DNA of 42,296 nucleotides from Ureibacillus chungkukjangi (GCF_003217295.1 NZ_QJTJ01000027.1:1-42296), one strand, 5' to 3'. Shown: positions 9,544 through 17,798, numbered from the stretch's first letter. Notes: generated by a model not told the origin, from the letters alone. Translations and numbers: made by a program.

Positions 9544-10625
9544 TGGAACGTAAGGAAAACCTTCAGCAGGATAAGGGTGCATTAAATGTTAGATCTGGTG
9601 TAGAAGGTGGTCATGATGGACTAACCATTAAACCTAAAAAGTTTAAGAAGAAAAGTCCGGATCCTGTTAATATAAATCAGCTAGTAGAAGAAATTCGATT
9701 CGGACATCGAACGTCCCTTTCAAAGGCCATCACCCTTATTGAAAGCTCGCATCATGAGCATAAGGAACAGGCTCAAAGGCTTTTACAGGAGCTCCTACCC
9801 TATACGGGGAAAAGTATTCGGATAGGGATTACGGGGGTGCCTGGTGCAGGAAAGAGTTCTTTTATAGAAGCCTTTGGAACAATGCTATGTAATATGGGGA
9901 AAAAGGTAGCAGTTTTAGCAATCGATCCTAGTTCTACACTATCTGGTGGAAGTATTTTAGGAGATAAAACACGCATGGAGGAGCTGAGCCGGAACAAGAG
10001 TGCATTTGTACGGCCATCTCCAAGTGCAGGTACTCTAGGTGGCGTTCATAAAAAATCGAGAGAAACGATGCTTTTATGTGAGGCTGCGGGATACGATGTT
10101 ATTCTAATAGAAACCGTTGGAGTCGGTCAGAGTGAGACATATGTGCGCGGAATGGTAGACTTTTTCCTTCTATTAGTGCTAACAGGTGCTGGGGATGAAT
10201 TACAAGGCATGAAAAAAGGGATTATGGAGCTAGCGGATGGAATAGTTGTTCATAAAAGTGATGGTGATAATGTTCAGAAGGCTCGCAGGACAGTTCGTGA
10301 GTATATGCAAATTTTGCACTTTCTACAGCCAGCAACACCTGGGTGGATGAGTAGGGCTCTCCCTGCTTCCTCGATAGAAAAAACAGGCTTATCAGATATA
10401 TGGGAGATGATTTGCGAATTTGAGCAAACCATTAAAAGAACAGATATTTGGGAATCTAGGCGTCTTGAGCAAACGAAAGAGTGGTTTCATACGATGATAC
10501 GAGATTCACTGATCGATTCTTTTTTCCAAAATTCTAATCGTAAAATTCAAGTAAAGTCAATAGAAGAGGCCATACTACGAGGAGAAATTACTGTTACACA
10601 GGGTGTTTCAAAATTATTTCCTTAA
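9543..10625 (+). CDS. meaB: MeaB-type GTPase, methylmalonyl-CoA mutase chaperone
   Basis: This is a G3E P-loop GTPase (MeaB/ArgK family) that gates cobalamin loading into the mutase and protects it from inactivation. The 360 residues include the Walker A GITGVPGAGKSSF near 98-110, IDPSSTLSGGSILGDKTRM, RPSPSAGTLGG and the switch-type ETVGVGQSE near 190. The guanine-specificity motif reads HKSD at 237-240 where NKxD is usual. About 50 N-terminal residues before the family core are basic and poorly conserved, so a later start is possible, although ATG 9543 overlaps the mutB stop (TAATG). Its place right after mutB supports the function. Confidence 0.93.
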   Translation: MERKENLQQDKGALNVRSGVEGGHDGLTIKPKKFKKKSPDPVNINQLVEEIRFGHRTSLSKAITLIESSHHEHKEQAQRLLQELLPYTGKSIRIGITGVPGAGKSSFIEAFGTMLCNMGKKVAVLAIDPSSTLSGGSILGDKTRMEELSRNKSAFVRPSPSAGTLGGVHKKSRETMLLCEAAGYDVILIETVGVGQSETYVRGMVDFFLLLVLTGAGDELQGMKKGIMELADGIVVHKSDGDNVQKARRTVREYMQILHFLQPATPGWMSRALPASSIEKTGLSDIWEMICEFEQTIKRTDIWESRRLEQTKEWFHTMIRDSLIDSFFQNSNRKIQVKSIEEAILRGEITVTQGVSKLFP

Positions 10626-10690
10626 AAGCAAGAATGTCTGCAATTTCACAGCTTTATGTTAAAATGAATAGTTGAGAGGAGCGATAAATC

Positions 10691-11131
10691 ATGAATATGG
10701 ATTACGATTTATTTATGGAAGAAATTAAAAGAACAGCACGTGCTGAAATTGAAGGTGCGGGCTATGAACAACTACGTACACCAGAAGAGGTTGAGGAAGC
10801 ATTTGCTCGTCCTGGTACAACTCTTGTAATGGTTAACTCAGTATGTGGCTGTGCAGGTGGTATTGCACGTCCAGCAGCAGCGAACGCTATTCATTATGAT
10901 AAACGTCCAGATCACCTAGTAACTGTGTTTGCTGGTCAAGATAAAGAAGCGACTGCTGCTGCGCGTCATTTCTTTGGAGATGAGCATATTCCATCATCAC
11001 CAGCATTTGTTTTATTAAAAGATGGTAAAGTGGTTGCAGATGTTGGAAGACATGAAATTGAAGGTCATGATCCTATGTCAGTAGTTACAAACCTGCAAGG
11101 TAACTTTGAAGAGTACTGCGAAGAACTGTAA
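10691..11131 (+). CDS. brxB: Bacilliredoxin BrxA/BrxB family (YqiW-like)
   Basis: This 146-residue thioredoxin-fold protein belongs to the YphP/YqiW family, which removes bacillithiol from mixed disulfides on proteins. The redox motif is CGC at C52-G-C54 within [16 protein letters not shown], the hallmark of the family. The C-terminal half has [32 protein letters not shown] lies before the ATG. It sits between meaB and the yqjA-like gene, the same neighbourhood as B. subtilis yqiW, which favours BrxB over BrxA. It appears to be its own transcription unit, with a hairpin downstream. Confidence 0.9.
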   Translation: MNMDYDLFMEEIKRTARAEIEGAGYEQLRTPEEVEEAFARPGTTLVMVNSVCGCAGGIARPAAANAIHYDKRPDHLVTVFAGQDKEATAAARHFFGDEHIPSSPAFVLLKDGKVVADVGRHEIEGHDPMSVVTNLQGNFEEYCEEL

Positions 11132-11220
11132 TAGTTGTTTCTATTAAGAAAACCTAGTCTTAATTCATTTTGGGACAGGCTTTATGGATAAGATAGCAAA
11201 TGGCTTCTTATTGCAAAATC

Positions 11221-11267
11221 GAAAACGAGGGCTGGTTGCTAAAAGCTTGGCAATCAGCCTAGTTTTC
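11221..11267 (+). terminator. Hairpin, probable terminator after brxB
   Basis: A two-part stem: GAAAAC (11221) with GTTTTC (ends 11267) outside, and GGCTGGTTGC (11230-11239) with GCAATCAGCC inside. A T-rich stretch follows rather than a clean T run. It lies 55 bases before the next gene's start, so an attenuator is also possible. Confidence 0.5.
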
Positions 11268-11322
11268 TAACATTTTATTTTGTCGCAATTTTCAGTATGG
11301 ATGTTTAAAGGAGGAAGTCGAT

Positions 11323-12315
11323 ATTAAAAAATATAAAATCGGCTATCGAACTATTAAAACAGCAGTAGGTGCCACAATTGCTATCGCAATCGCGAGCTAT
11401 TTCAATTTAGACTTTGCATCCTCAGCAGCTATTCTAACAATACTATGCATTCAGACAACAAAAAGAAAGTCTGTACATGCAGTCTATACAAGGTTGGTAG
11501 CGAGTTTTATAGGCATGGCATTTGCCTATCTTTTGTTTGAAAGCTTTGCTTATAACCCTATTGTGCTTGGGATTATGATTCTTTTATTTATACCTACAAT
11601 TGTTTCAATAAATGTATCTGCTGGATTTATATCAAGTGTAGTAATTATTATGCACATATACTCAGAAGCTAACTTCACTCTTGAATTATTTCTAAATGAG
11701 CTTACCTTGATGGCAATAGGCTTTGGTACAGGTCTAGCGGTAAATATGTATATGGGCGATTACCAGAAGGACTTAGAACGATATATTGACGAGTTAGAGA
11801 CCATTTACCGTTCGATCTTCTCTGAAATCGTGAAATACCTACGTAATGGTGATACCTCTTGGGATGGGAAAGAACTCATTGAGGCGGAAAATCTTTTAAA
11901 TAGAGCAAAATCTTTAGCCTTCAAGGATGTTGAAAACCATTTAACCCGAAAACAGAATGAATTCTATCTTTATTTTGATATGCGTGAGAGACAATTTGAA
12001 ATTATTGAACGCGTATTACCAAAAATTACAACATTGCCTGTTATGGTACAGCAAGCGGAGTTAGTGGCGGATTTTATGGAGGATTTGGCTGAAAATGTAC
12101 ACTCCGGCAACACAGCGAAAAGATTTAGAGAGAAATTAGAAATTGTGAAAAAAGAATTTGCAAAAATGCCTTCGCCAGAAACTCACGAAAAATTTCTTGC
12201 AATGGCATCACTCTATCAATTTATCGAAGAGATGGATGAGTACTTAGTTATTAAACAGTCTTACAAAGGAATAAAGAAAAAGGGAAGAAAAAAGGCGATT
12301 ACAGAAGAATTGTAA
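11323..12315 (+). CDS. yqjA: YqjA-like aromatic acid exporter family membrane protein, probable ATT start
   Basis: The protein has four or so N-terminal membrane helices (to about residue 145) followed by a long charged cytoplasmic helix-rich domain, as in the ArAE/FUSC-like family of B. subtilis YqjA. Its substrate is unknown. The first canonical start in this frame is TTG 11494, which has no ribosome site and would remove the first helix. The frame is open upstream, encoding KKYKIGYRTIKTAVGATIAI, which looks like the known N-terminus. A strong AAAGGAGGA (11307-11315) stands 7 bases before an ATT codon at 11323. ATT is therefore chosen, giving 330 residues. ATT starts are rare (infC is the known case). 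The C-terminus is very basic. Confidence 0.8.
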   Translation: MKKYKIGYRTIKTAVGATIAIAIASYFNLDFASSAAILTILCIQTTKRKSVHAVYTRLVASFIGMAFAYLLFESFAYNPIVLGIMILLFIPTIVSINVSAGFISSVVIIMHIYSEANFTLELFLNELTLMAIGFGTGLAVNMYMGDYQKDLERYIDELETIYRSIFSEIVKYLRNGDTSWDGKELIEAENLLNRAKSLAFKDVENHLTRKQNEFYLYFDMRERQFEIIERVLPKITTLPVMVQQAELVADFMEDLAENVHSGNTAKRFREKLEIVKKEFAKMPSPETHEKFLAMASLYQFIEEMDEYLVIKQSYKGIKKKGRKKAITEEL

Positions 12316-12331
12316 TCGCAAGGTTTTGATT

Positions 12332-12424
12332 TTAGAAGAATGATAGACCAAATGCTAAAGTAGAGATTACCATAATTGCTATCATACAATATACAACTAT
12401 CTTCTGAAATTTTTTATTACTCAT
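12332..12424 (-). CDS. prli42: Prli42-like stressosome-associated miniprotein (30 residues)
   Basis: A 31-codon reading frame encodes MSNKKFQKIVVYCMIAIMVI followed by STLAFGLSFF. It has a short basic N-terminus and a single membrane helix. This is the pattern of Prli42, the 31-residue Listeria membrane peptide reported to anchor the stressosome (RsbR) to the membrane and found across Bacillales. AAGGAGA lies 8 bases upstream of the ATG, so it is translated. It is divergent from the epimerase gene and convergent with the yqjA-like gene, whose stop is only 17 bases away. The gene is easily missed because of its length. The identification is by sequence pattern; other small single-helix proteins remain possible. 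Confidence 0.8.
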   Translation of the reverse strand: MSNKKFQKIVVYCMIAIMVISTLAFGLSFF

Positions 12425-12545
12425 ATTCGTTCTCTCCTTTGTTTCTTATTTTTAGTTTATCAAATTTAGAAAATAACACAAGTACGTAGCCAATTGTTTT
12501 CAAATTAGTTAAAATATAAATGTACTATAACAGAGGGGTGTTAGG

Positions 12546-12959
12546 ATGGAGAGAGTGGACCATATTGGTATTGCTGTCAAAAGCTTGGATGAGAGAATTA
12601 CATATTACACGGAGACGCTTGGGCTTAAATTACTGAAAATTGAAGAAGTTCCGTCTCAGCAAGTACGTGTCGCATTTATAGATGCGGGTAATGTGAAGTT
12701 TGAATTATTAGAGCCAACAAGTGAAGATAGTGCAATCTATAAACATATTGAAAAACGTGGTGAGGGTATTCAACATATAGCTTTTGGAGTTTCTGATATT
12801 CGTGAGAGAATGCAAGAATTAAGAGAAAAAGGGGTAAGGATTCTCTCGGATGAACCAAAACCAGGTGCAGGAGGAGCTGAGGTAGCCTTCTTACACCCAA
12901 AGGATTCTTTTGGTGTTTTATATGAGCTGTGTGACAAAAGTGGAAAAGGGGATAAATAA
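12546..12959 (+). CDS. mce: Methylmalonyl-CoA epimerase
   Basis: This glyoxalase-fold (VOC) enzyme converts (S)- to (R)-methylmalonyl-CoA, linking propionyl-CoA carboxylase to the mutase. The 137 residues show two betaalphabetabetabeta modules. Likely metal ligands are H6 in VDHIGIAV, the histidine in GEGIQHIAFGV and the glutamate in FGVLYELC. FIDAGNVKFELLEP is typical of the family. AGAGGGGTG precedes the ATG. The carboxylase gene starts 3 bases after its stop, so the two are co-transcribed. B. subtilis yqjC-yqjD has the same arrangement. The carboxylase and epimerase genes lie just downstream of mutAB-meaB, which completes the route to succinyl-CoA. Confidence 0.93.
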   Translation: MERVDHIGIAVKSLDERITYYTETLGLKLLKIEEVPSQQVRVAFIDAGNVKFELLEPTSEDSAIYKHIEKRGEGIQHIAFGVSDIRERMQELREKGVRILSDEPKPGAGGAEVAFLHPKDSFGVLYELCDKSGKGDK

Positions 12960-12962
12960 GCT

Positions 12963-14510
12963 ATGGATATGTTTGATAAAATAAATGAAATGTATGACCG
13001 TAAGCGTGAAATCGAGCTTGGTGGGGGAGACAAAAGAATTGAAAAGCAGCATGAAAAAGGCAAGCTAACTGCTCGTGAGCGTATTGATTTATTGCTGGAT
13101 AAAGGTACCTTCGTAGAAATCAATCCTTTTATTACCCATAGAACTTCAGACTTTGGGATGGACAAGCAGGTTGGACCTGGAGATGGTGTAGTGACAGGCT
13201 TTGGTAAAGTAAATGGGCGAAATGTCTATTTATTTGCACAAGACTTTACTGTTTTTGGTGGTGCCCTTGGTGAAATGCATGCCATGAAAATTGCAGCCGT
13301 TATGGATTTAGCAGCCAAAAATGGTACACCATTTATCGGCATTAATGATTCAGGTGGTGCGCGTATTCAAGAAGGCGTATTGTCTTTAGATGGTTATGGT
13401 CATATTTTCTATCGTAATTCAATCTATTCAGGCGTAATTCCACAAATCTCAGTAATTATGGGCCCATGTGCGGGTGGTGCAGTTTACTCGCCTGCAATTA
13501 CTGATTTTATTTTAATGGTTGATAAAACCTCGCAAATGTTCATTACTGGACCAAAAGTAATCGAAACGGTAACTGGAGAAAAAATTTCTTCCGAAGATTT
13601 AGGTGGTTCAAAGGTGCATAACTCCATTAGTGGAAATGCTCATTTCCGTGCACCGTCTGAAGAGGAATCTATTGATCAAATTCGTAGATTACTAAGCTAC
13701 TTACCTCAAAGCTATAAAGAAAAGGCACCAAAGCAACCAAGACCTGAAACAGATGATTATCGTCCAGATATCATTGACTATGTACCTATTGAACCGACAA
13801 AGCCCTACGATGTTCGAAGAGTAGTAGAGCAAGTTGTGGATGAAGGTTCATTTATGGAAGTGCATTCTGAATTTGCAAAAAATATTGTAGTAGGCTTTGC
13901 TCGTATTGCAGGGGAATCTGTAGGGTTAGTTTGTAATCAACCGAAAGCACTTGCTGGTGGTCTAGATATTGATTCATCTGACAAAGCATCACGCTTTATA
14001 AGAACTTGTGATTCCTTCAATATTCCGATTATCACTTTTGAGGATGTTTCAGGCTTCTTCCCGGGAGTTAAACAAGAGCATGGCGGAATCATCCGACACG
14101 GTGCGAAAATCCTATATGCATATTCTGAAGCAACTGTTCCTAAAATAACAGTTATTTTACGCAAAGCATATGGTGGAGCATATGTAGCACTAAATTCTAA
14201 AGCCATCGGAGCAGACTTAGTATTTGCATGGCCGAATGCAGAAATTGCAGTAATGGGTGCAGCAGGAGCAGCAAATATTATCTTTGCTAATGAAATTGCT
14301 AAATCGCAAGATCCTGATGCTACGCGTGCTGCTAAAATTGAAGAATATAAGGAGAAATTTGCAAACCCTTATGTAGCTGCATCACGTGGGATGGTAGATG
14401 ATGTTATCGATCCTAGAGAAACACGTATTAAACTGATACAGGCTCTAGATATGCTGTCCAACAAAGAAGAAACACGCCCATCCAAAAAACACGGAAATAT
14501 CCCATTATAA
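12963..14510 (+). CDS. pccB: Propionyl-CoA carboxylase beta chain (acyl-CoA carboxyltransferase)
   Basis: This 515-residue carboxyltransferase moves carboxyl from biotin to propionyl-CoA (or the reverse, in decarboxylases of the MmdA type). It has two crotonase-like halves: the first with GGGDKRIEKQHEKGKLTARER at the N-terminus and ALGEMHAMKI, INDSGGARIQEGV and GPCAGGAVYSPA; the second with NQPKALAGGLDIDSSDKA, FEDVSGFFPG and RKAYGGAYVALNSKAIGAD. Length is normal. It follows mce closely and ends at a terminator. No biotin carboxylase or biotin carrier gene is present, so those subunits must come from elsewhere. It could equally serve a membrane decarboxylase, but its neighbours favour propionyl-CoA carboxylation. 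Confidence 0.92.
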   Translation: MDMFDKINEMYDRKREIELGGGDKRIEKQHEKGKLTARERIDLLLDKGTFVEINPFITHRTSDFGMDKQVGPGDGVVTGFGKVNGRNVYLFAQDFTVFGGALGEMHAMKIAAVMDLAAKNGTPFIGINDSGGARIQEGVLSLDGYGHIFYRNSIYSGVIPQISVIMGPCAGGAVYSPAITDFILMVDKTSQMFITGPKVIETVTGEKISSEDLGGSKVHNSISGNAHFRAPSEEESIDQIRRLLSYLPQSYKEKAPKQPRPETDDYRPDIIDYVPIEPTKPYDVRRVVEQVVDEGSFMEVHSEFAKNIVVGFARIAGESVGLVCNQPKALAGGLDIDSSDKASRFIRTCDSFNIPIITFEDVSGFFPGVKQEHGGIIRHGAKILYAYSEATVPKITVILRKAYGGAYVALNSKAIGADLVFAWPNAEIAVMGAAGAANIIFANEIAKSQDPDATRAAKIEEYKEKFANPYVAASRGMVDDVIDPRETRIKLIQALDMLSNKEETRPSKKHGNIPL

Positions 14511-14522
14511 GAAAAACGCCTA

Positions 14523-14560
14523 AAAAGAGTTGTTCCTATTGTTAAAGGAACAACTCTTTT
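14523..14560. terminator. Bidirectional terminator between pccB and the tatA pair
   Basis: A perfect 14-bp stem (AAAAGAGTTGTTCC 14523-14536 with GGAACAACTCTTTT 14547-14560) is flanked by T on the plus strand and by A (T on the minus strand). It serves the convergent pccB and tatA units. Confidence 0.88.
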
Positions 14561-14562
14561 AT

Positions 14563-14742
14563 CTATAGTTTTTCTTCTTTTTTGATGTCATCGTCATCTA
14601 AAACACCTTTAGTTGACTCTTTGAAGTTTTTCATGGACTCACCAATAGAACGACCTAATTTAGGGAGTTTGGAAGGTCCAAATATTAATAAGATAATCAC
14701 TAAAATAATGACTAAACCTGGAATTCCAATTGTGCTTAGCAT
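14563..14742 (-). CDS. tatA: TatA-type twin-arginine translocase subunit, second copy (59 residues)
   Basis: The frame begins [20 protein letters not shown], then FGPSKLPKLGRSIGESMKNF, then a short acidic tail DDDDIKKEEKL. This is the TatA plan: a short N-terminal membrane helix (about 3-20), the FGPxKLPxLG hinge and an amphipathic helix. TatA forms the pore-like assembly that exports folded proteins with TatC. GGAGGG lies 7-8 bases before the ATG. It lies 24 bases downstream of a longer TatA gene on the same strand and ends at a shared terminator. No tatC is present. At 59 residues it is near the lower limit of the family. Confidence 0.88.
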   Translation of the reverse strand: MLSTIGIPGLVIILVIILLIFGPSKLPKLGRSIGESMKNFKESTKGVLDDDDIKKEEKL

Positions 14743-14766
14743 TCAAATTTCCCTCCAATACAAACA

Positions 14767-14994
14767 CTATTTTTTCGAGCTGTCTTCTTTTTTAAGATCC
14801 ACTAAGGTGAATTCTTCCTTCACTTCTTTAAACTCTCCTGTCACGTCATCAACAATCTCTTTTGTAGAATTTTTAAATTCCTTTAAGGTCTGTCCGACAG
14901 CTTTACCTAGTTGTGGCAATTTTGAAGGACCAAATAATATTAATGCGATGACAAGTATAATAACTAATCCTGGAACGCCAATGGACTGTAGCAT
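14767..14994 (-). CDS. tatA: TatA-type twin-arginine translocase subunit, first copy (75 residues)
   Basis: It starts [20 protein letters not shown], continues [21 protein letters not shown] and ends with a charged tail [17 protein letters not shown]. The membrane helix (about 3-20), the [10 protein letters not shown] hinge and the amphipathic helix (about 30-50) are those of TatA. AGGAGG lies just upstream of the ATG. It is the first gene of a two-gene tatA unit. The two proteins are near-identical in the hinge and diverge in the tail. Which of them pairs with which TatC cannot be told here. Confidence 0.93.
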   Translation of the reverse strand: MLQSIGVPGLVIILVIALILFGPSKLPQLGKAVGQTLKEFKNSTKEIVDDVTGEFKEVKEEFTLVDLKKEDSSKK

Positions 14995-15230
14995 GAAAAC
15001 TCCTCCTTTTTGTGTTAGTATGTAGCTTGTCCATTTTTTTCTTTTTAACTTGTTTTTTATAAGTTTGCTCCAAAATGATGATACTTATTAAAATTAAACA
15101 CTGATAATACTGCAGTGAAGTACATCATAACTGCTATCTTTATTAATAAATTAAATTTTTATCATTTAATTAGGAGTAACAATACGTAACTTAGTTAAAA
15201 ATAAATTATCAACTTCTAAATTTAGAGTGT

Positions 15231-15251
15231 CCTACAAATTGCTTTTGTAGG
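15231..15251 (+). repeat. Hairpin in the leader of the small membrane protein gene
   Basis: CCTACAAA (15231-15238) pairs perfectly with TTTGTAGG (15244-15251) over a 5-base loop, 31 bases before the start codon and just upstream of the ribosome site. There is no T-tract. It may be an mRNA 5' stability element or an operator. The rest of 14995-15281 is AT-rich with nothing else recognised. Confidence 0.3.
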
Positions 15252-15281
15252 TAGAAATGGAAAGTATCTAGGAGGAATCAC

Positions 15282-15539
15282 ATGACACAATATAACCGTG
15301 AAGAGCTATCATTGATTTTTCAAGTGTTAGCTGGAATATTAATAACTATGGGTGCTGCGTATGCCTTATCTGTATATTATGGGGCAATATCAGGACTTGC
15401 TTTAATAATTGGTGCTGTTGGCTTAGCGATTATTATAGGCTGTTGGGTTGGCATCAAGCATTTAGGATTTATGGTAACCATTATTATAGGGGCAATTATT
15501 TTTGCCTTTTGTTTTAATTTTGGAGCGTTGTTTCATTAA
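15282..15539 (+). CDS. Small three-helix membrane protein, unknown function
   Basis: This 85-residue protein is not recognised. After a short polar start (MTQYNREELS) it has three hydrophobic segments at about 11-29, 34-54 and 60-82, with little loop sequence between them, so it is almost wholly membrane-embedded. AGGAGG precedes the ATG at good spacing, and a terminator follows within 30 bases, so it is a monocistronic gene. No catalytic motif can be seen. It stands between the divergent tatA pair and a coiled-coil protein gene. Confidence 0.75.
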   Translation: MTQYNREELSLIFQVLAGILITMGAAYALSVYYGAISGLALIIGAVGLAIIIGCWVGIKHLGFMVTIIIGAIIFAFCFNFGALFH

Positions 15540-15564
15540 AAATGAAACAAGATTATATAAAAGC

Positions 15565-15596
15565 TGGTCATCTCTATAAAGAGGTGGCCATTTTTT
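15565..15596 (+). terminator. Terminator after the small membrane protein gene
   Basis: TGGTCATCTCT (15565-15575) pairs with AGAGGTGGCCA (15580-15590), with two G-T pairs and a tight 4-base loop, followed by six T. Confidence 0.82.
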
Positions 15597-15655
15597 AATA
15601 CGATCGAAACTATTTACCAAATTAAACCGTATTTATTTTAAGGGGGGATGTTCAG

Positions 15656-16615
15656 GTGACATGGAATCAGCTTCATAAAGAACAAGAAGAAGTTTTCATA
15701 CAGTTAAAAAGAATTGAGAAACTAAATAAACAAAAGGAAAACTTAACAGAACAGCTTACACATATCAAAAGAGAAATTGATAATTATAATTTAGAGCTTA
15801 AAGAAATAAGAAAGAAGCTTCAGCATTTGGATAGTTTTTCATTCATTAATTTAATTCAAAGCTGGACAGGTAAACAAGAAGAATTACGTGCACAAAAAAT
15901 TGACAAGGCTGCAATACTTGAATTGAAAATGAATGAAGCAGAAAAAATGAAAGAAGATTTAACAAATGATTTAGTATTAACAACTTCTGAGCTTCAAAAA
16001 AGCGATCAACAAAAACTAAATAATAAATTAGAGCTGCTCATAGCAAAAAAACAAATATGGCTTAAAGAATTTGAGCCGGATAAAGCATTAAAATTACAGC
16101 AATTAGAAGAAGAAGAGCTCAATTGCAGCAAATTAAAAATAGAAATAGAAGAAGCAAGAGCGACAGGAAAAGATGCAATTCGGATATTGTCTAGTACATT
16201 AAAGGTGTTGGATAGTGCAAGTAATTACTCAACCTGGGATACGTTTTTGGGTGGGGGACTACTCGCTACCCATTTAAAGCATGAAAAAATAGATGAATCG
16301 AAAAATAAAATGCATCAGGCACAAATAGCGCTCCAACGCTTTAAAAATGAGTTGCTCGATATTCAAGAAATGTCGACCAGACATTTAACTATCAATACAG
16401 ATGGATTTGTGAAATTTGCTGATTATTTTTTTGATGATATATTTTCAGCTTGGTCGACTCATACGAAGATTACTTCATCAAAGGAACATATATCAAGAGT
16501 CCTTTCTGATGTTCGAAATACAATACTTAAAATTGAACAAAAATTACAACTAGTCGAGCAAAAACAAATTGAACTTATAAAGCAGAAAAATAGTATATTA
16601 ATGCTAAACAAGTAA
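15656..16615 (+). CDS. Coiled-coil protein of unknown function
   Basis: This 319-residue hydrophilic protein is not recognised. Residues 1-60 and much of 75-185 have heptad-like Leu/Ile with dense Glu/Lys, predicting long coiled coils. A distinctive non-coiled segment at about 192-210 reads STWDTFLGGGLLATHLKHEKID and looks like a conserved glycine-rich hinge or binding site. A further helical part (225-319) follows. No signal peptide or membrane helix is seen, so it is probably cytoplasmic. The start is GTG with AAGGGGGG 8 bases upstream. It stands alone, with the peptidase gene 70 bases downstream in the same direction. Confidence 0.7.
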   Translation: MTWNQLHKEQEEVFIQLKRIEKLNKQKENLTEQLTHIKREIDNYNLELKEIRKKLQHLDSFSFINLIQSWTGKQEELRAQKIDKAAILELKMNEAEKMKEDLTNDLVLTTSELQKSDQQKLNNKLELLIAKKQIWLKEFEPDKALKLQQLEEEELNCSKLKIEIEEARATGKDAIRILSSTLKVLDSASNYSTWDTFLGGGLLATHLKHEKIDESKNKMHQAQIALQRFKNELLDIQEMSTRHLTINTDGFVKFADYFFDDIFSAWSTHTKITSSKEHISRVLSDVRNTILKIEQKLQLVEQKQIELIKQKNSILMLNK

Positions 16616-16685
16616 TGTTTGGTTGTCTTCAAACTTTTTGAGGCGTAAAATAGAAGAATAATGAAGTATAAGGGAGTTTTATAAC

Positions 16686-17798
16686 ATGAACAGCCGTTTA
16701 GTAAATGAATTTTTAGAGCTAGTGCAAATTGATTCAGAAACAAAGCATGAAGAAATCATTGCACCAATCCTAGTAAAAAAGCTGGAAGAAATGGGATTCG
16801 ATGTTTTTCAAGATGATGCCCATACTCGTAATGGTCATGGTGCAGGTAATATTATTGCCACTTTAAAGGGATCACTTGATGTAGAGCCTATTTATTTCAC
16901 TGTTCATATGGATACAGTTGTTCCAGGTATCGGCATTAAGCCTGAGATTCGCGAGGATGGCTATATCTATTCTGATGGAACTACGATATTAGGAGCGGAT
17001 GATAAGGCCGGAATGGCTGCATTATTCGAAATGGCTCGCCGATTAAAAGAGCAAGAAATAGAGCATGGTACAATCCAATTTATCATTACTGCTGGTGAGG
17101 AAAGTGGCTTGGTAGGAGCGAAAGAGTTAGATCCTTCTCTAATCCAGGCAAAATTAGGCTTTGCTGTAGATAGTGACGGAAAAGTTGGGGGAATTGTAAC
17201 GGCTGCTCCGTTCCAAGTGAAATTAGAAACGAAAATTTTCGGTAAAACAGCTCATGCTGGTGTAGCTCCAGAAAAAGGAATTTCAGCGATTACTTTAGCT
17301 GCAAAAGCGGTAGCGAAAATGAATCTTGGAAGAATTGATGAAGAAACGACAGCTAATATTGGTCGTTTTGAGGGTGGCAAGGCGACAAATATAGTATGTG
17401 ATGAGGTCTATATATTAGCTGAAGCTCGTTCAATTAATAAAGATAAATTAGATGCTCAAGTGAATCATATGAAAGAAACCTTTGAAACTGTAGCTGAAGG
17501 TTTAGGTGGCCGTGCAGAGGTTGATGTAAAATTAATGTACCCAGGCTTCTCAGTTACTGAATCTGATCGTGTTGTTCAAATAGCAATGCAGGCAGTAGAA
17601 ACTATTGGAAGAAAGCCTCAGCTTGGTATTTCAGGCGGAGGAAGCGATGCGAATGTTATTGCAGGCTTTGGTATTCCTACTGTGAATTTATCGGTTGGAT
17701 ACGAAGAAATTCATACAACAAATGAACGTATGCCTATTGAAGAATTAGAGAAATTAGCCGATTTATTAGTAGAAGTAGTAAAATGTTCTTCAAAATAG
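16686..17798 (+). CDS. M20-family peptidase, PepT/YqjE-like
   Basis: This is a 370-residue zinc-dependent exopeptidase of the M20 family, closest in kind to B. subtilis YqjE and tripeptidase T. Metal-ligand and catalytic motifs are HMDTVVPG (about 76-83), GADDKAGMAAL (about 104-114) and the catalytic glutamates in TAGEESGLVGA (about 140). The dimerisation lid lies in the middle (FGKTAHAGVAPEKGISA). The C-terminal ligand is in YEEIHTTNERMP. A GGGAG site precedes the ATG. In B. subtilis yqjE follows yqjD directly; here about 2 kb with four genes lies between. The exact peptide substrate is not known. Confidence 0.88.
   Translation: MNSRLVNEFLELVQIDSETKHEEIIAPILVKKLEEMGFDVFQDDAHTRNGHGAGNIIATLKGSLDVEPIYFTVHMDTVVPGIGIKPEIREDGYIYSDGTTILGADDKAGMAALFEMARRLKEQEIEHGTIQFIITAGEESGLVGAKELDPSLIQAKLGFAVDSDGKVGGIVTAAPFQVKLETKIFGKTAHAGVAPEKGISAITLAAKAVAKMNLGRIDEETTANIGRFEGGKATNIVCDEVYILAEARSINKDKLDAQVNHMKETFETVAEGLGGRAEVDVKLMYPGFSVTESDRVVQIAMQAVETIGRKPQLGISGGGSDANVIAGFGIPTVNLSVGYEEIHTTNERMPIEELEKLADLLVEVVKCSSK

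Noticed and set aside
14582..15025. A 147-codon plus-strand reading frame across the tatA region
   Set aside because: It is the complement of two clear tatA genes, each with a ribosome site, and itself has none.
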